From contig JADKDM010000012.1 in the NCBI GenBank assembly GCA_016714565.1, positions 62,001 to 126,000 of the forward strand: a stretch of DNA of 64,000 nucleotides, in the 5' to 3' direction. Below are positions 17,690 through 25,935 of the stretch, piece after piece. A program made the position numbers and the translations under genes. The stretch comes from Candidatus Villigracilis propinquus (GTDB lineage: Bacteria; Chloroflexota; Anaerolineae; Anaerolineales; Villigracilaceae). Positions within the stretch are counted from its first letter, which is position 1; every line of letters starts with the position of its first letter. The notes beneath the pieces were generated by a model. That model did not search any database. It was given only the letters and a program-made list of their open reading frames with translations, and had not been told where the DNA came from.

Positions 17690-18889
17690 CTATTGTACCG
17701 CACCGATATAAATCCTCGGCACGCGCGCGCTAATGTTCGTCATCACTTCATATTCGTTCGTACCCGCCCAATCAGCAAGTTCCTCGGGGGCGATCCCGCC
17801 GCCCAACAAGGTCACCTCATCCCCCACCTGCACATCGTCTTCGCCCACATTTACCATGAACTGATCCATGCAGATGCGCCCCACTTGCGGATATGATTTT
17901 CCATTGATGATGACCCGTGCTTGATTCGTCATGCGACGGAAATATCCATCGGCATAGCCGCAGGGGACGGTGACGATTCTTGTCCGCGCCTCGGCCTGCC
18001 ACAACGACCCATAGCTGACACTTCGCCCGGGCAGTGTGACTTTGCTATATGCCACTCGTGATTTCCAAGTGAGCGCAGGCTTCACATCGATCTTCGTTTG
18101 GATATCGCGCCCGGGATAGACGCCATAAAACAAAACGCCGGGCCGCACCATATCCAAATGCGCTTCGGGCAGATTCAGAATCCCACCCGAATTGCAGACA
18201 TGACGCATGGGCATGGGCAGGCTATTCTTTTCGTAGAAACGCAGAACTTCCTGAAAGCGTTCGAGTTGGAGGTTGGCGCTCACCACACCATCGTCATTGC
18301 GAGAGCGCTCTTGTTCTTCGCCCGTGGCAATCCCCTCCAAAGTTTGAGATTGCCGCGTCGGGACGAACACCCTCCTCGCAATGACGGGAGCGAGTTCAGA
18401 ATTTGCCAAATGGGTGTAAATCCCCTCCACTTCTATGTGGCTACACGCTAGAGATGCTTTGATGAACTCTTCCGCTTCATATTCGTGGACGCCCACCCGC
18501 TCCATACCTGTATCAATCTTCAGGTGGACTTTGAGTCGCTGACGGGTAGACTCTGCCAATTGTTCAGAAGCAGTTAACAGGTCAAGAGAAGAGGCGGTGA
18601 GGATTAAGTCGTGTTCAAAAAATAATGGCAGCTGCTCGATCAATGTCCCGCCTGCGACCAAAATCGGCTTTTTGATTCCAAGCTGGCGTAATTGAATCGC
18701 TTCTTCAACCAGCGCAACGCCGAAATAATCCACATACGGTTCGATGAACGGAGCAACACCCTCAATGCCGTGACCATACGCATTGGCCTTGACCATCGGC
18801 ATGACCTTCGCGCCGTGGACATGGGCGCGGATGGCTTCGAGATTTTGTTTTAATTGGGGAAGGTTGACTTCAAGATAAGTTGGTCGCAT
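17690..18889 (-). CDS. alr: Alanine racemase with a repeat-derived insertion
   Basis: PLP enzyme that makes D-alanine for peptidoglycan. The 399-residue protein starts with a TIM barrel; the PLP lysine is in MVKANAYGHG (about residue 34). The C-terminal beta domain carries the catalytic tyrosine, probably in RSVSYGSLWQ, and the dimer motif RICMDQFMVNVG. Between HLANSELA and SANLQLERFQE, where the family normally has about ten residues, there are about 30 extra residues (VIARRVFVPTRQSQTLEG and following). They are encoded by a palindromic repeat at 18292-18386. The reading frame stays open, so the enzyme may tolerate it as a surface loop. Confidence 0.93.
   Translation of the reverse strand: MRPTYLEVNLPQLKQNLEAIRAHVHGAKVMPMVKANAYGHGIEGVAPFIEPYVDYFGVALVEEAIQLRQLGIKKPILVAGGTLIEQLPLFFEHDLILTASSLDLLTASEQLAESTRQRLKVHLKIDTGMERVGVHEYEAEEFIKASLACSHIEVEGIYTHLANSELAPVIARRVFVPTRQSQTLEGIATGEEQERSRNDDGVVSANLQLERFQEVLRFYEKNSLPMPMRHVCNSGGILNLPEAHLDMVRPGVLFYGVYPGRDIQTKIDVKPALTWKSRVAYSKVTLPGRSVSYGSLWQAEARTRIVTVPCGYADGYFRRMTNQARVIINGKSYPQVGRICMDQFMVNVGEDDVQVGDEVTLLGGGIAPEELADWAGTNEYEVMTNISARVPRIYIGAVQ
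18292..18386. repeat. Palindromic repeat element inserted in frame in alr
   Basis: A 95-base element with outer arms CGTCATTGCGAG and CTCGCAATGACG (18292-18303 and 18375-18386) and inner arms GGCAATC and GATTGCC (18326-18332 and 18348-18354). This resembles the widespread 'TCATTGCGAG' dispersed palindrome of bacterial genomes. A right-end fragment of the same type lies at 24522-24547. Confidence 0.85.
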
Positions 18890-18910
18890 ATTTTTTTATA
18901 TAGCACACAC

Positions 18911-18958
18911 CGTCCTTCGACTACACGGCACAAAGAACGTGCCGCTCAGATCAGGACG
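18911..18958. repeat. Short dispersed palindromic repeat between alr and an acetyltransferase
   Basis: Outer arms CGTCCT and AGGACG enclose an inner hairpin GGCAC-AAAGAAC-GTGCC. The inner part of the sequence (CGTCCTTCGACT, GCTCAGATCAGGACG) is like the common 'TCCTTCGAC...CTCAGGA' intergenic repeat. Its right arm overlaps the last codons of the acetyltransferase gene. Confidence 0.55.
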
Positions 18959-19400
18959 AAGTGGAGCGCCAGTGATATTCAACATCAGGCTCGGATTCGG
19001 GCGCGGGGCTGACGCCGAAAGCCTCAGCGACAAAATCGTTCTTTTCATAAAATACGCGCGCTATTTTATTGGCGGCATGGGTATACAACCAAAGATGTTT
19101 TGGCGAGAGGGTTTTGGCATAATCAAGCAAGGCCTGCCCAAATCCCTGACGATGAAATTTGGGGTCAACATAGAGACGGTCGAGAAAATCGTTTTCCATG
19201 CCGAGGAACGCCACGGGCGCGCCCTCGAACTCATAAACCCATAATTGGTCTTGCAGAATAATGGCATTACGAAAATATTCGCGAGCGCCCTCCAACTCGA
19301 ACCCCATGCGCTTCATCATCTCGGGCATGGCAACATGCATGGCTTCAAACCAAAGCGCGGTTACAACTTCAAAATCATCTTCACGATACGAACGGATCAT
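18951..19400 (-). CDS. GNAT-family N-acetyltransferase
   Basis: The 149-residue protein has the GNAT layout: MIRSYREDDFEVVTALW at the N-terminus, DRLYVDPKFHRQGFGQALLD as the acetyl-CoA-binding motif A (R-Q-G-F-G), and ARVFYEKNDFVAEAFG as motif B. The acceptor is unknown. The last residues (STSS) are encoded by the edge of an intergenic repeat, so the original C-terminus may have been replaced. It sits between alr and a DUF1761 gene on the same strand without obvious functional connection. Confidence 0.85.
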   Translation of the reverse strand: MIRSYREDDFEVVTALWFEAMHVAMPEMMKRMGFELEGAREYFRNAIILQDQLWVYEFEGAPVAFLGMENDFLDRLYVDPKFHRQGFGQALLDYAKTLSPKHLWLYTHAANKIARVFYEKNDFVAEAFGVSPAPESEPDVEYHWRSTSS

Positions 19401-19410
19401 TTTTCTCCAG

Positions 19411-19441
19411 TTTAAAAATAAGTGGACGGCTTGCGCCGTCC
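19411..19441 (-). terminator. Rho-independent terminator after the DUF1761 gene
   Basis: On the reverse strand GGACGGC-GCAA-GCCGTCC is followed by ACTTATTTTTA. It lies about 50 bases after the likely end of the DUF1761 frame at 19492. Confidence 0.7.
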
Positions 19442-19491
19442 GCCTATTTTACTTGTAAAAGCCAATTATCTCCCAAACGGGAGATGAGAGT

Positions 19492-19901
19492 TTAGCGCCA
19501 CGCGCCAAGAATTGCGCCGAACAGGAGGAAGTTGACAAGGTGGTTGCCCACCTCGATTGCCCAGATCTTTAACCCGTGACCGGCAAAAAGTTTGTTGACC
19601 AGATAGGTGGGGCAATAAAACCAGCCCAAAGCATGAAACCGATCCGTGCGCCGGACATTGCATCCACGCCACCCATGAAATTGACCATGATGGCCAGGGA
19701 AATTGCCTGCACCAATGAAGAAAGCACGGTCAGCCCCCATGTCATGCCCATGTTTTCCATGCCGGGTTGTTCCTTGCCTGCCCCAACGACCTTCCACCAC
19801 ATTGGGAAGAACGTCTTCGGGTTGTACCAGATCGACCCGCTGATCATACTCACTACAACGCAAACCACAACCGCCAGCCAGTTAATTGAACCGAAATCCA
19901 T
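19492..19901 (-). CDS. DUF1761 membrane protein, frameshifted
   Basis: Small membrane protein of unknown function, about 136 residues if repaired. The first frame runs from the ATG at 19901 (GGAGG six bases upstream) through INWLAVVVCVVVSMISGSIW to GFIAPPIWSTNF, then stops after LPVTG. The expected C-terminus, GLKIWAIEVGNHLVNFLLFG, is in another frame that ends at 19492. One additional T in the run of five T near 19590 restores a continuous protein typical of the family. The break may be a consensus error in a homopolymer or a real lesion. Four membrane helices are predicted. Confidence 0.75.
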
Positions 19902-20008
19902 TTCAGCCTCCAGTTTTAAAATTGATCGGCGCACGCCAATCTACAAAAATTATAACCCGAATATTTGTTCTAAGACACGGTTCCAGAGAAGGGATTTATA
20001 AAAGTCCA

Positions 20009-20040
20009 AAAACGTCCCAACTTTGCAGCCGGGACGTTTT
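20009..20040 (-). terminator. Rho-independent terminator of cystathionine beta-synthase gene
   Basis: On the reverse strand AAAACGTCCC and GGGACGTTTT pair across a 12-base loop, and the right arm runs into a T-run (TTTTT). It lies five bases after the stop codon at 20046. Confidence 0.85.
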
Positions 20041-20045
20041 CTCTT

Positions 20046-21458
20046 TTATATTTTTCCTGCCACGTAATCAAGCACGTCGATCTTGGTGAGGATGCCGACC
20101 GGCCTGCCGCCATCCACAAGGATGAGCGCGTACCCAGCCGTGAGGGACGGCATGGCTTCCTCCAGCGGAGTCTCTGGAGGGAAGACCGCACCAGCGTCCT
20201 GTACCAGCGGATCGATCTTTTCATCGTTGCTATGCTCGTGCTTTTCGATCATGTGATTGAGCAGATCCACTTCTTCGATGAGACCCACGAGCGCTCCATC
20301 CGCGCCGACAACTGGCATCTGGGATACTGCATTCTGGTGCATCACTGATACCACTTTGCGGATCGAATCCCCCACCGTCGCGGTGATCAATGCCTTGTTT
20401 GGCTTGGCAATCAACAGGTCGCCGAGAGCCGTTTCTCCGAATTCCATTGAGAGGAAGCCGAACTCGCGCATCCACTTGTCATCATAGAATTTGGACAGAT
20501 AGCGCGTGCCGGAATCAGGCAAAATGACAACCGGCAAACGGTCGGGAGTTAATTTGCGGCAATACTTGATCGCCCCTGCAATTGCGGAGCCGGATGAGCC
20601 GCCCGCAAAAATCCCTTCCTGCCGAACCAATTGACGCGCCCACAAAAATGACTCACGGTCGCCTGCGCGTTCGATGGCATCCACATATTGAATATCCATC
20701 GTGGACGGCAAAAAGTCCTCGCCGATGCCTTCCACTTTATAGGTCTTGGGGTACACGCCTTCGGGAATTTTTCCTTTGTTCTGCCAAATCTCTGTCAGGA
20801 TCGAGCCTTCAATATCCACGCCCACGATCTGGATGTTCGGATTCTTGGACTTGAGATAACGTCCCACGCCGGTGAGAGTCCCGCCTGTGCCAATGCCAAT
20901 GATGACATCGGTCAGCTTGCCTTCGGTCTGTTCCCACAACTCGGGGCCGGTGCTCAACTCGTGAGTCATTGGGTTATCGGGGTTGTGATACTGGTTCGCC
21001 AAAATAGCATTGGGGACTTCACGCGCAAATTTCTTGGCTACTTCATAATAAGAGCGCGGGTCGCCGGGGCCGGCATCCGTTGGGGTGATGACTACTTTCG
21101 CGCCATAGGCACGTAACAATAAAATCTTTTCATTGCTCATCTTGTCCGGCATGACAAAGATGGTCTTGTATCCCTTCAACGCCGCCGCGATGGCGAGACC
21201 AACACCCGTATTGCCAGAGGTCGCTTCCACGATTGTGCCACCGGGCTTGAGTTCTCCCCTCTTCTCTGCCTGCTCCACAATATTCGCTCCCACCCGATCC
21301 TTGACCGAACCGCCGGGATTCATAAATTCCAATTTCGCATACAACGGGACGGGCAGGTCACGCCCAATTCGTTCCAACCTGACCAGCGGTGTATTCCCCA
21401 TCGCGCCAAGCACATTATTAAAGACTCGTCTCTCTTTTGATTCGGGTAAAACTATCAT
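20046..21458 (-). CDS. Cystathionine beta-synthase with CBS-domain pair
   Basis: PLP enzyme of fold type II condensing serine with homocysteine in transsulfuration. The 470-residue protein has the catalytic domain (about 10-335) with the Schiff-base lysine in NPGGSVKDRVG, the substrate loop EATSGNTGVGLA, and GIGTGGTLTGVGRYL for phosphate binding. Two CBS motifs follow (about 345-465), the usual regulatory pair. The domain order distinguishes it from the plain cysteine synthase at 26.5 kb. It is monocistronic, ending at a clear terminator. Some family members use O-acetylserine instead, so substrate choice is inferred from the CBS pair. Confidence 0.92.
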   Translation of the reverse strand: MIVLPESKERRVFNNVLGAMGNTPLVRLERIGRDLPVPLYAKLEFMNPGGSVKDRVGANIVEQAEKRGELKPGGTIVEATSGNTGVGLAIAAALKGYKTIFVMPDKMSNEKILLLRAYGAKVVITPTDAGPGDPRSYYEVAKKFAREVPNAILANQYHNPDNPMTHELSTGPELWEQTEGKLTDVIIGIGTGGTLTGVGRYLKSKNPNIQIVGVDIEGSILTEIWQNKGKIPEGVYPKTYKVEGIGEDFLPSTMDIQYVDAIERAGDRESFLWARQLVRQEGIFAGGSSGSAIAGAIKYCRKLTPDRLPVVILPDSGTRYLSKFYDDKWMREFGFLSMEFGETALGDLLIAKPNKALITATVGDSIRKVVSVMHQNAVSQMPVVGADGALVGLIEEVDLLNHMIEKHEHSNDEKIDPLVQDAGAVFPPETPLEEAMPSLTAGYALILVDGGRPVGILTKIDVLDYVAGKI

Positions 21459-21590
21459 TTTCTCTCCTTGGTTGGAGAGTATTTTACCGTCTTTTCACTA
21501 CGAAGGCCTGCATTGAGCTTGTCGAAATGGCACAAATTACGCCAAAGAAAAAAATCTTCAATCAAACTCATTGACGAGATTTTTATTCAG

Positions 21591-21620
21591 TCCTTCATCA
21601 TTCAACATTCATCATTCTCC
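21591..21620 (+). repeat. Left arm of imperfect inverted repeat bracketing the TIR-FGE relic
   Basis: Thirty bases built of TTCATCATT units, inverted relative to 23123-23152 with 27 of 30 positions identical. It ends one base from the inferred stop codon of the relic. Confidence 0.7.
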
Positions 21621-21621
21621 T

Positions 21622-23122
21622 TTATGGTGAGCGGGAGCAACGAAAACCGAAGTCGTAGACCCCAATCGCCGGACTGTACCCAGCTGCGGGAGGCAGAACG
21701 GACATCGTCATCGCTGCCATCCCACGAGCCGCCCCGCAGCACTCGATATTGACCAGATTCTGGGCCTACTGGATTATTGGATGAGTTCGAACTTTTATAA
21801 TAATTTTCATCATACCAATCATTCACCCATTCCCAAACATTGCCTGCCATATCATAATTGCCATACGGGCTACTTGCCCCTGGGATAGTACCAACTTCTG
21901 TTGTATCGCCAACATTTTGGTTGTAATTCAGCAAAGTTGTACCTATGCTCATTCGCCCCAGGGATAAGTTCGCGCATCTGTACCACGCGCGGCTTTTTCC
22001 CATTGCGCTTCGGTGGGCAAACTTCCACCTGTTCCCGTCCACACTTTGCAATACCGATTGGCTTTATCCCAATTCACATATATAACAGGATAATTATCAA
22101 ACTCAGGGTTTCCATAATAACTGGGATGTGTGTCTGAGCTCGTATTCGATGGTGGCTCACATGTGCCCGCATCCACACAAGCCTTATATTGTTTATTGGT
22201 CACTTCGGTTTGGTCAATCCAGAAGGCATCCAGATAAACAGTATGAATTGGCGCATCGCTATCATCACTTCCCATTGTAAATTCACCTGCTGGCACATAG
22301 ACCATCAATTTCACCTTTTTCGCGGATCATAGTTGAGCCATCCAAGGTTGAAGTTGAGTTAGTTGAAAGTGGGAGTGGGGCACTCGTTGAAATGGAGTAA
22401 GGGTTTCAATGTTTCTGTTGAAATAGAAGAAGTTGCGACTGGTGAATTTTGTACAAAGAATTCTTAATCAAATCCCAAAAACAAGAATTCACTCCAATTC
22501 CACCACAAATCAGAAAAGCAAGATAACGCTGCCAACGATATCAGGGTTGGGCTTAACTTTTTCCGACTTTCAAGCGCAGGCTTTGTTTGCTTCGCAATTT
22601 CTCTTTAGCGCTTCGCTCTGTTTTTCTTTGCTTTGTGCCAGTCTTGCAATTGCGCGTCCCTTTCCATTTTCCATTTTTCAAGCTCTCTTTGGTGCGCATC
22701 TTTTCATCGCGCGTCTCTTCAAACTGACCAATAACCTTTGAAAGGCTCGGTCACGCTGACCTTCAAAATAATCTGCATACTGCCATGAACGTAGTCGGCG
22801 CGGCGGTTCGCATTCTTCCAACCGCACAGGGATAATGTATAAAGTGCCTTCGGGTTTGTAATCGGCAAAATCTAACACGCTTCTTAATTCACGTTGAACA
22901 TATCCCTCTTTGGTGATCGAACCTTTGGAAAGACAAACAAGGATCACATCTGCGGCTTCAACAGCCTTTTCGGATCTCCATGTTCCAATCCTGGCCTGGG
23001 AATAATTTTTCTTCATCCAGCCAAGGGTCAATCCATGTCTCAGCGCGGAGTTTTTGATACAACTTCCGCACAGCGGGTTTGTCTTGCGAGGCATGGCAGA
23101 GGAAAACGCGGAGAGGTCTCAT
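21622..23122 (-). pseudogene. Decayed TIR domain / formylglycine-generating enzyme fusion gene
   Basis: Two family blocks lie on one strand in broken frames. The 5' part from the ATG at 23122 reads MRPLRVFLCHASQDK and continues after a frameshift near 22970 as KAVEAADVILVCLSKGS to YADYFEGQRDRAFQRLL, a TIR domain of about 130 residues. A charged linker (22600-22690, ELEKWKMERDAQLQDW) ends at a stop. The 3' part from about 22314 is a formylglycine-generating-enzyme-like domain (VPAGEFTMGSDDSD, LPTEAQWEKAARG, YPWGE, then after a shift DMAGNVWEW and RVLRGGSW). The normal end DFGFRCSRSP is in yet another frame, ending at 21622. At least four frame changes and an internal stop argue for real decay. 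TIR domains can hydrolyse NAD; FGE-like domains often serve as ligand-binding modules. Confidence 0.8.
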
Positions 23123-23152
23123 GGAAAATGATGAATGCGGAATGATGAAGGA
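23123..23152 (-). repeat. Right arm of imperfect inverted repeat bracketing the TIR-FGE relic
   Basis: Reverse complement matches 21591-21620 at 27 of 30 bases and begins directly upstream of the relic's ATG. The following 23153-23317 contains a TATAAT-like hexamer on the minus strand (about 23176) but no gene I can support. Confidence 0.7.
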
Positions 23153-23317
23153 TGAAAATATCCCAATGCTTCGATTATATGCCATGCGAGGGATGCTGGC
23201 GAGAGACAATTTGCCACAAGACAAATCAGGGATGGCTCTTCTTTCGCAAGAAAATTTTCAAAACCATCAACGGAGATTTCTTCGGGCAAACGATTACCGC
23301 CCTTACTCATGACTTGA

Positions 23318-24475
23318 TCAATAAATCGGCAACTCCGTATCCACATCCTTCGCCCAGGCGTTGATTCCGCCTTTGAGATTCTTCACCTTCTTGAACCCAG
23401 CACTGGACAGTAACTCCAGCGCACGCGCGGAACGGGTGCCGCCTTTGCAGAAGACAACCATGTCATCGGCGCTGTTCAACTCGGAGAGACGTCCGGCCAA
23501 TTGTCCCAGCGGAATGTTGAGAGCGTTGGGTAAAGCAGAAATCTGCAATTCGTGAGGTTCGCGCACATCGAGCAGAATCAGGTTCGGGGTAAGTGAGAGG
23601 CGGGTCTTTAATTCCACAGCGTCAACATCCAAACCTGCGCCAGCGGAACCTTCTTCGCCGTAATCATGACCGGGGACGCCGCAGAACTCTTCGTAATCGA
23701 TCAATTCCTTGATGTCGGCATTCGGCCCGCAGACACGGCAGTTGGGATTCTTCTTGAGCTTGACGAAGTCAAAGGACATATCCAGCGCGTTGTACAAAAG
23801 CAGGCGTCCGATCATCGGGTCGCCAATGCCGAGGAGCACTTTCAGCGCTTCGGTAGCTTGAAGCGTGCCGATGGTGCCGGGCAAAATTCCAAGCACGCCG
23901 CCCTCCGCACACGAAGGGACAAGTCCCGGTGGCGGCGGTTCGGGGAAGAGACAGCGATAACACGGGCCTTCCTTGGCGTAGAACACGCTCACCTGCCCGT
24001 CAAAGCGGAAGATGGACGCGTACACATTCGGCTTGCCGAGGAAAACCGCCACATCATTGGTCAGGTAACGGGTGGGGAAATTATCCGTGCCGTCGAGGAT
24101 GATGTCATAATCCTTGGCGATGCGCATTGCATTTTCGGATGTGTATGGCTCGTTGTAAACATCCACTTGAATGTCGGGATTCAGATCCAGCAATTTGGCT
24201 TTCGCGCTTTCCACTTTCAACTTGCCGATGGTGGATGTCCCGTGGATGATCTGGCGTTGGAGATTGGACGAATCGACGACATCGTAATCTACGAGGCCGA
24301 TGCGCCCCACCCCCGCCGCAGCCAGATACAACGAAACAGGCGACCCCAACCCGCCAGTTCCCACGATCAACGCGGACGAATTTTTTAGTTTGCGTTGGCC
24401 TTCGAGTCCCACTTCGGGGATCAACAAGTGGCGCGAGTAACGCAGGATTTCTTCGTGATTAAGTTCTGGAAGCAT
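23318..24475 (-). CDS. moeZ: MoeB/ThiF-type adenylyltransferase with C-terminal rhodanese domain (MoeZ-like)
   Basis: E1-like enzyme that adenylates the C-terminal glycine of a ubiquitin-like sulfur carrier and then, through its rhodanese domain, converts it to a thiocarboxylate. The 385-residue protein from the ATG at 24475 has GTGGLGSPVSLYLAAAGVG for ATP binding, the zinc cysteine pairs CYRC and CRVC, and a rhodanese domain (about 285-380) with the active-site loop VVFCKGGTRSA. Codons upstream of 24475 overlap a repeat and are unlikely to be translated. It lies next to a carrier gene and near mec and cysM, like the mycobacterial CysO system. Confidence 0.92.
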   Translation of the reverse strand: MLPELNHEEILRYSRHLLIPEVGLEGQRKLKNSSALIVGTGGLGSPVSLYLAAAGVGRIGLVDYDVVDSSNLQRQIIHGTSTIGKLKVESAKAKLLDLNPDIQVDVYNEPYTSENAMRIAKDYDIILDGTDNFPTRYLTNDVAVFLGKPNVYASIFRFDGQVSVFYAKEGPCYRCLFPEPPPPGLVPSCAEGGVLGILPGTIGTLQATEALKVLLGIGDPMIGRLLLYNALDMSFDFVKLKKNPNCRVCGPNADIKELIDYEEFCGVPGHDYGEEGSAGAGLDVDAVELKTRLSLTPNLILLDVREPHELQISALPNALNIPLGQLAGRLSELNSADDMVVFCKGGTRSARALELLSSAGFKKVKNLKGGINAWAKDVDTELPIY

Positions 24476-24485
24476 GTTTAACCTT

Positions 24486-24821
24486 TTATTCCGCTGGGGG
24501 CTGCCTTCGCGAGAACTCGCTGGGGATTGCTCGTCCTCGCAATGACGAGGAGCCGCCCGCAATGGATGGAATCAGCATGATCTTCTCGCCATCTTTGATG
24601 GGAGTATCCACGCCCTGCAAATCCTTGATGTTGTGCTCGCCAACAAATAAATTGACAAACGGACGCAGTTCCCCACCATCATTGAATAAATGCGGTTTGA
24701 TCGTCGGGTATTGATTGGTGAGGTCTGTCAGCGCCTCGGAAATGTTTGTGCCGTTGACAGTGATCTCGGCTTGTCCATTGGTGTAGGCACGCAACGGAGT
24801 TGGGATTCGTAAAACGGGCAT
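24486..24821 (-). CDS. Ubiquitin-like sulfur carrier (MoaD/CysO type) with abnormal C-terminal tail
   Basis: The first 90 residues form a beta-grasp carrier: MPVLRIPTPLRAYTNGQAEI, DLTNQYPTIKPHLFND and a typical end KIMLIPSIAGG. Such carriers must end in Gly-Gly, which the E1-like partner adenylates. Here the frame continues for about 21 residues (SSSLRGRAIPSEFSRRQPPA) encoded by a palindromic repeat fragment that has replaced the stop codon. Unless the tail is removed by a peptidase such as the neighbouring Mec, the carrier cannot be activated. The moeZ-like gene starts 10 bases after its stop. Confidence 0.85.
   Translation of the reverse strand: MPVLRIPTPLRAYTNGQAEITVNGTNISEALTDLTNQYPTIKPHLFNDGGELRPFVNLFVGEHNIKDLQGVDTPIKDGEKIMLIPSIAGGSSSLRGRAIPSEFSRRQPPAE
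24522..24547. repeat. Right-end fragment of the palindromic repeat, fused to the carrier gene
   Basis: GGGATTGCTCGTCCTCGC followed by AATGACG matches the right end of the element in alr (18348-18386). The left half is missing. It lies in frame in the carrier gene and supplies its last codons. Confidence 0.65.
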
Positions 24822-24857
24822 GAAGAGTCTCCTAAAATTTTTATTTTGTCATAACTC

Positions 24858-24997
24858 GGTGGTCGAGTAGTTTCGAGCGATAGCGAGAAACGTATCGCGA
24901 AGTCCCCGAAGGGGAAGACCACCTGTGATTAGAAATATTTCCATCATTGGTGGTCTCGATATGCCCCGCGAAAAGCATGCGGGGCTACTCGACCACC
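24858..24997. repeat. Double-hairpin repeat, copy A
   Basis: Two hairpins each delimited by GGTGGTC and GACCACC (24858-24923 and 24949-24997). The second has an inner stem GCCCCGC/GCGGGGC. Its first 34 bases (24858-24891) are the exact reverse complement of 26023-26056 in copy B. The element fills most of the gap between the carrier and thioredoxin genes; the other bases of this gap show nothing. Confidence 0.85.
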
Positions 24998-25009
24998 TAA
25001 GCTGTAGAT

Positions 25010-25417
25010 TTACAACGTCTGTATCTGCTCCATCAACTTCTCAACGCGAGCCACGCCGTTATTGACATAGCGTGCCTCGCCGCGAGAATTTAGTAAAAAT
25101 GTTGTCGGTACGCTCATCACGCCCCAGGTCTTAGCAAGGTCGGGGCGTTCCGTGGCGTCAATTTCAACGACATGCAATTTCTCGCCAAGCAGACTGGTCA
25201 ACTTCTCCAACGCAGGGCGCTGTACGGTCTTGCACGGAGCGCAGTCAGGCGTGGTGAAATAAACAATGACAGGTTTATTCGGCAACGGGTTCAATAGAGA
25301 AGCCACATGATTGTTTGCGCGTGACAGTAAAAATTGATTTACCAGCCAATAAGCACCCACACCCAAAAATATAATACCAATTGCCGAGACAAAACGCAAC
25401 AAGATTTCCAAGTTCAT
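25010..25417 (-). CDS. Membrane-anchored thioredoxin-fold protein
   Basis: About 135 residues: one N-terminal membrane helix (about 5-27) and a thioredoxin domain with the redox motif PDCAPCKTVQ (C-A-P-C), the EIDATERPDLAKTWGV strand-helix and the cis-proline MSVPTTF. It would act as an extracytoplasmic or membrane-facing disulfide reductase or oxidase. The ATG at 25417 overlaps the DUF4395 stop by four bases (ATGA), so both are coupled; the longer upstream reading frame is not needed. DUF4395-thioredoxin pairs are common in Anaerolineae. The pair is enclosed by inverted repeat copies A and B. Confidence 0.88.
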   Translation of the reverse strand: MNLEILLRFVSAIGIIFLGVGAYWLVNQFLLSRANNHVASLLNPLPNKPVIVYFTTPDCAPCKTVQRPALEKLTSLLGEKLHVVEIDATERPDLAKTWGVMSVPTTFLLNSRGEARYVNNGVARVEKLMEQIQTL

Positions 25418-25908
25418 GCGGTCACCCCAGCCTTCGGTTTTGCACCGGGCATCGTTCCCGCAGGCGGAAGTTTGCCGAAGCCAGGGACGCCAAAGCGTGC
25501 AAGCCAATAATACACGGCGCATCCCACGCAGAAACCGCCAAAAGCATTTAATGAAGCGAGGGCGATCACGATCCAGACCAGAGTCCAACCCAAGCGAGCA
25601 GAACCGAGGAACAAAGCTATCGAGCCTGCCAAAAGGAATGAGAAGCCAACTATCTGTGAAAAGCGGTGCGGCTCGGGGTTGTCATCGAGCACATCTGGCT
25701 TCATCCATCCACGCGGCTTGAGAATGGACTTATAAATAATGCCAAATCCCGGCGTTTTCAAAACAGCGCCAATGCCCATTACCAAAGCCACAAAAGCCGT
25801 GAGGATGGGTTGGTTGAGAACAAAAGCAAGAATGTTCAAAAAGATGATGAACAATTGATTTGTCTTTAATGCAGAGTGATCCACTTTTTGTAAGGTTTGC
25901 GATGTCAT
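25414..25908 (-). CDS. DUF4395 membrane protein
   Basis: The 164-residue protein has about four membrane helices. Family features are the start VDHSALKTNQLFIIFLN, the middle KPDVLDDNPEPHRFSQIVGF and the end LNAFGGFCVGCAVYYWLARF. The two cysteines in FCVGC could exchange electrons with the CAPC thioredoxin encoded by the overlapping downstream gene. That partnership is inferred from the ATGA overlap and from the frequent pairing of the families. Function is otherwise unknown. Confidence 0.85.
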   Translation of the reverse strand: MTSQTLQKVDHSALKTNQLFIIFLNILAFVLNQPILTAFVALVMGIGAVLKTPGFGIIYKSILKPRGWMKPDVLDDNPEPHRFSQIVGFSFLLAGSIALFLGSARLGWTLVWIVIALASLNAFGGFCVGCAVYYWLARFGVPGFGKLPPAGTMPGAKPKAGVTA

Positions 25909-25935
25909 ATTAAGAATCCTGTGTCGTTATAGTTT

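Noticed and set aside
23225..23317. Small ORF upstream of the TIR-FGE relic (MSKGGNRLPEEISVDG...)
   Set aside because: Its second half is translated repeat sequence (HPSSFRIHHFP), it lacks a ribosome binding site, and no family is recognised.
24476..24562. 29-residue N-terminal extension of the MoeZ-like protein
   Set aside because: It is encoded by the repeat fragment and the neighbouring gene's end. The ATG at 24475 starts the conserved domain and has an AAAGG upstream.
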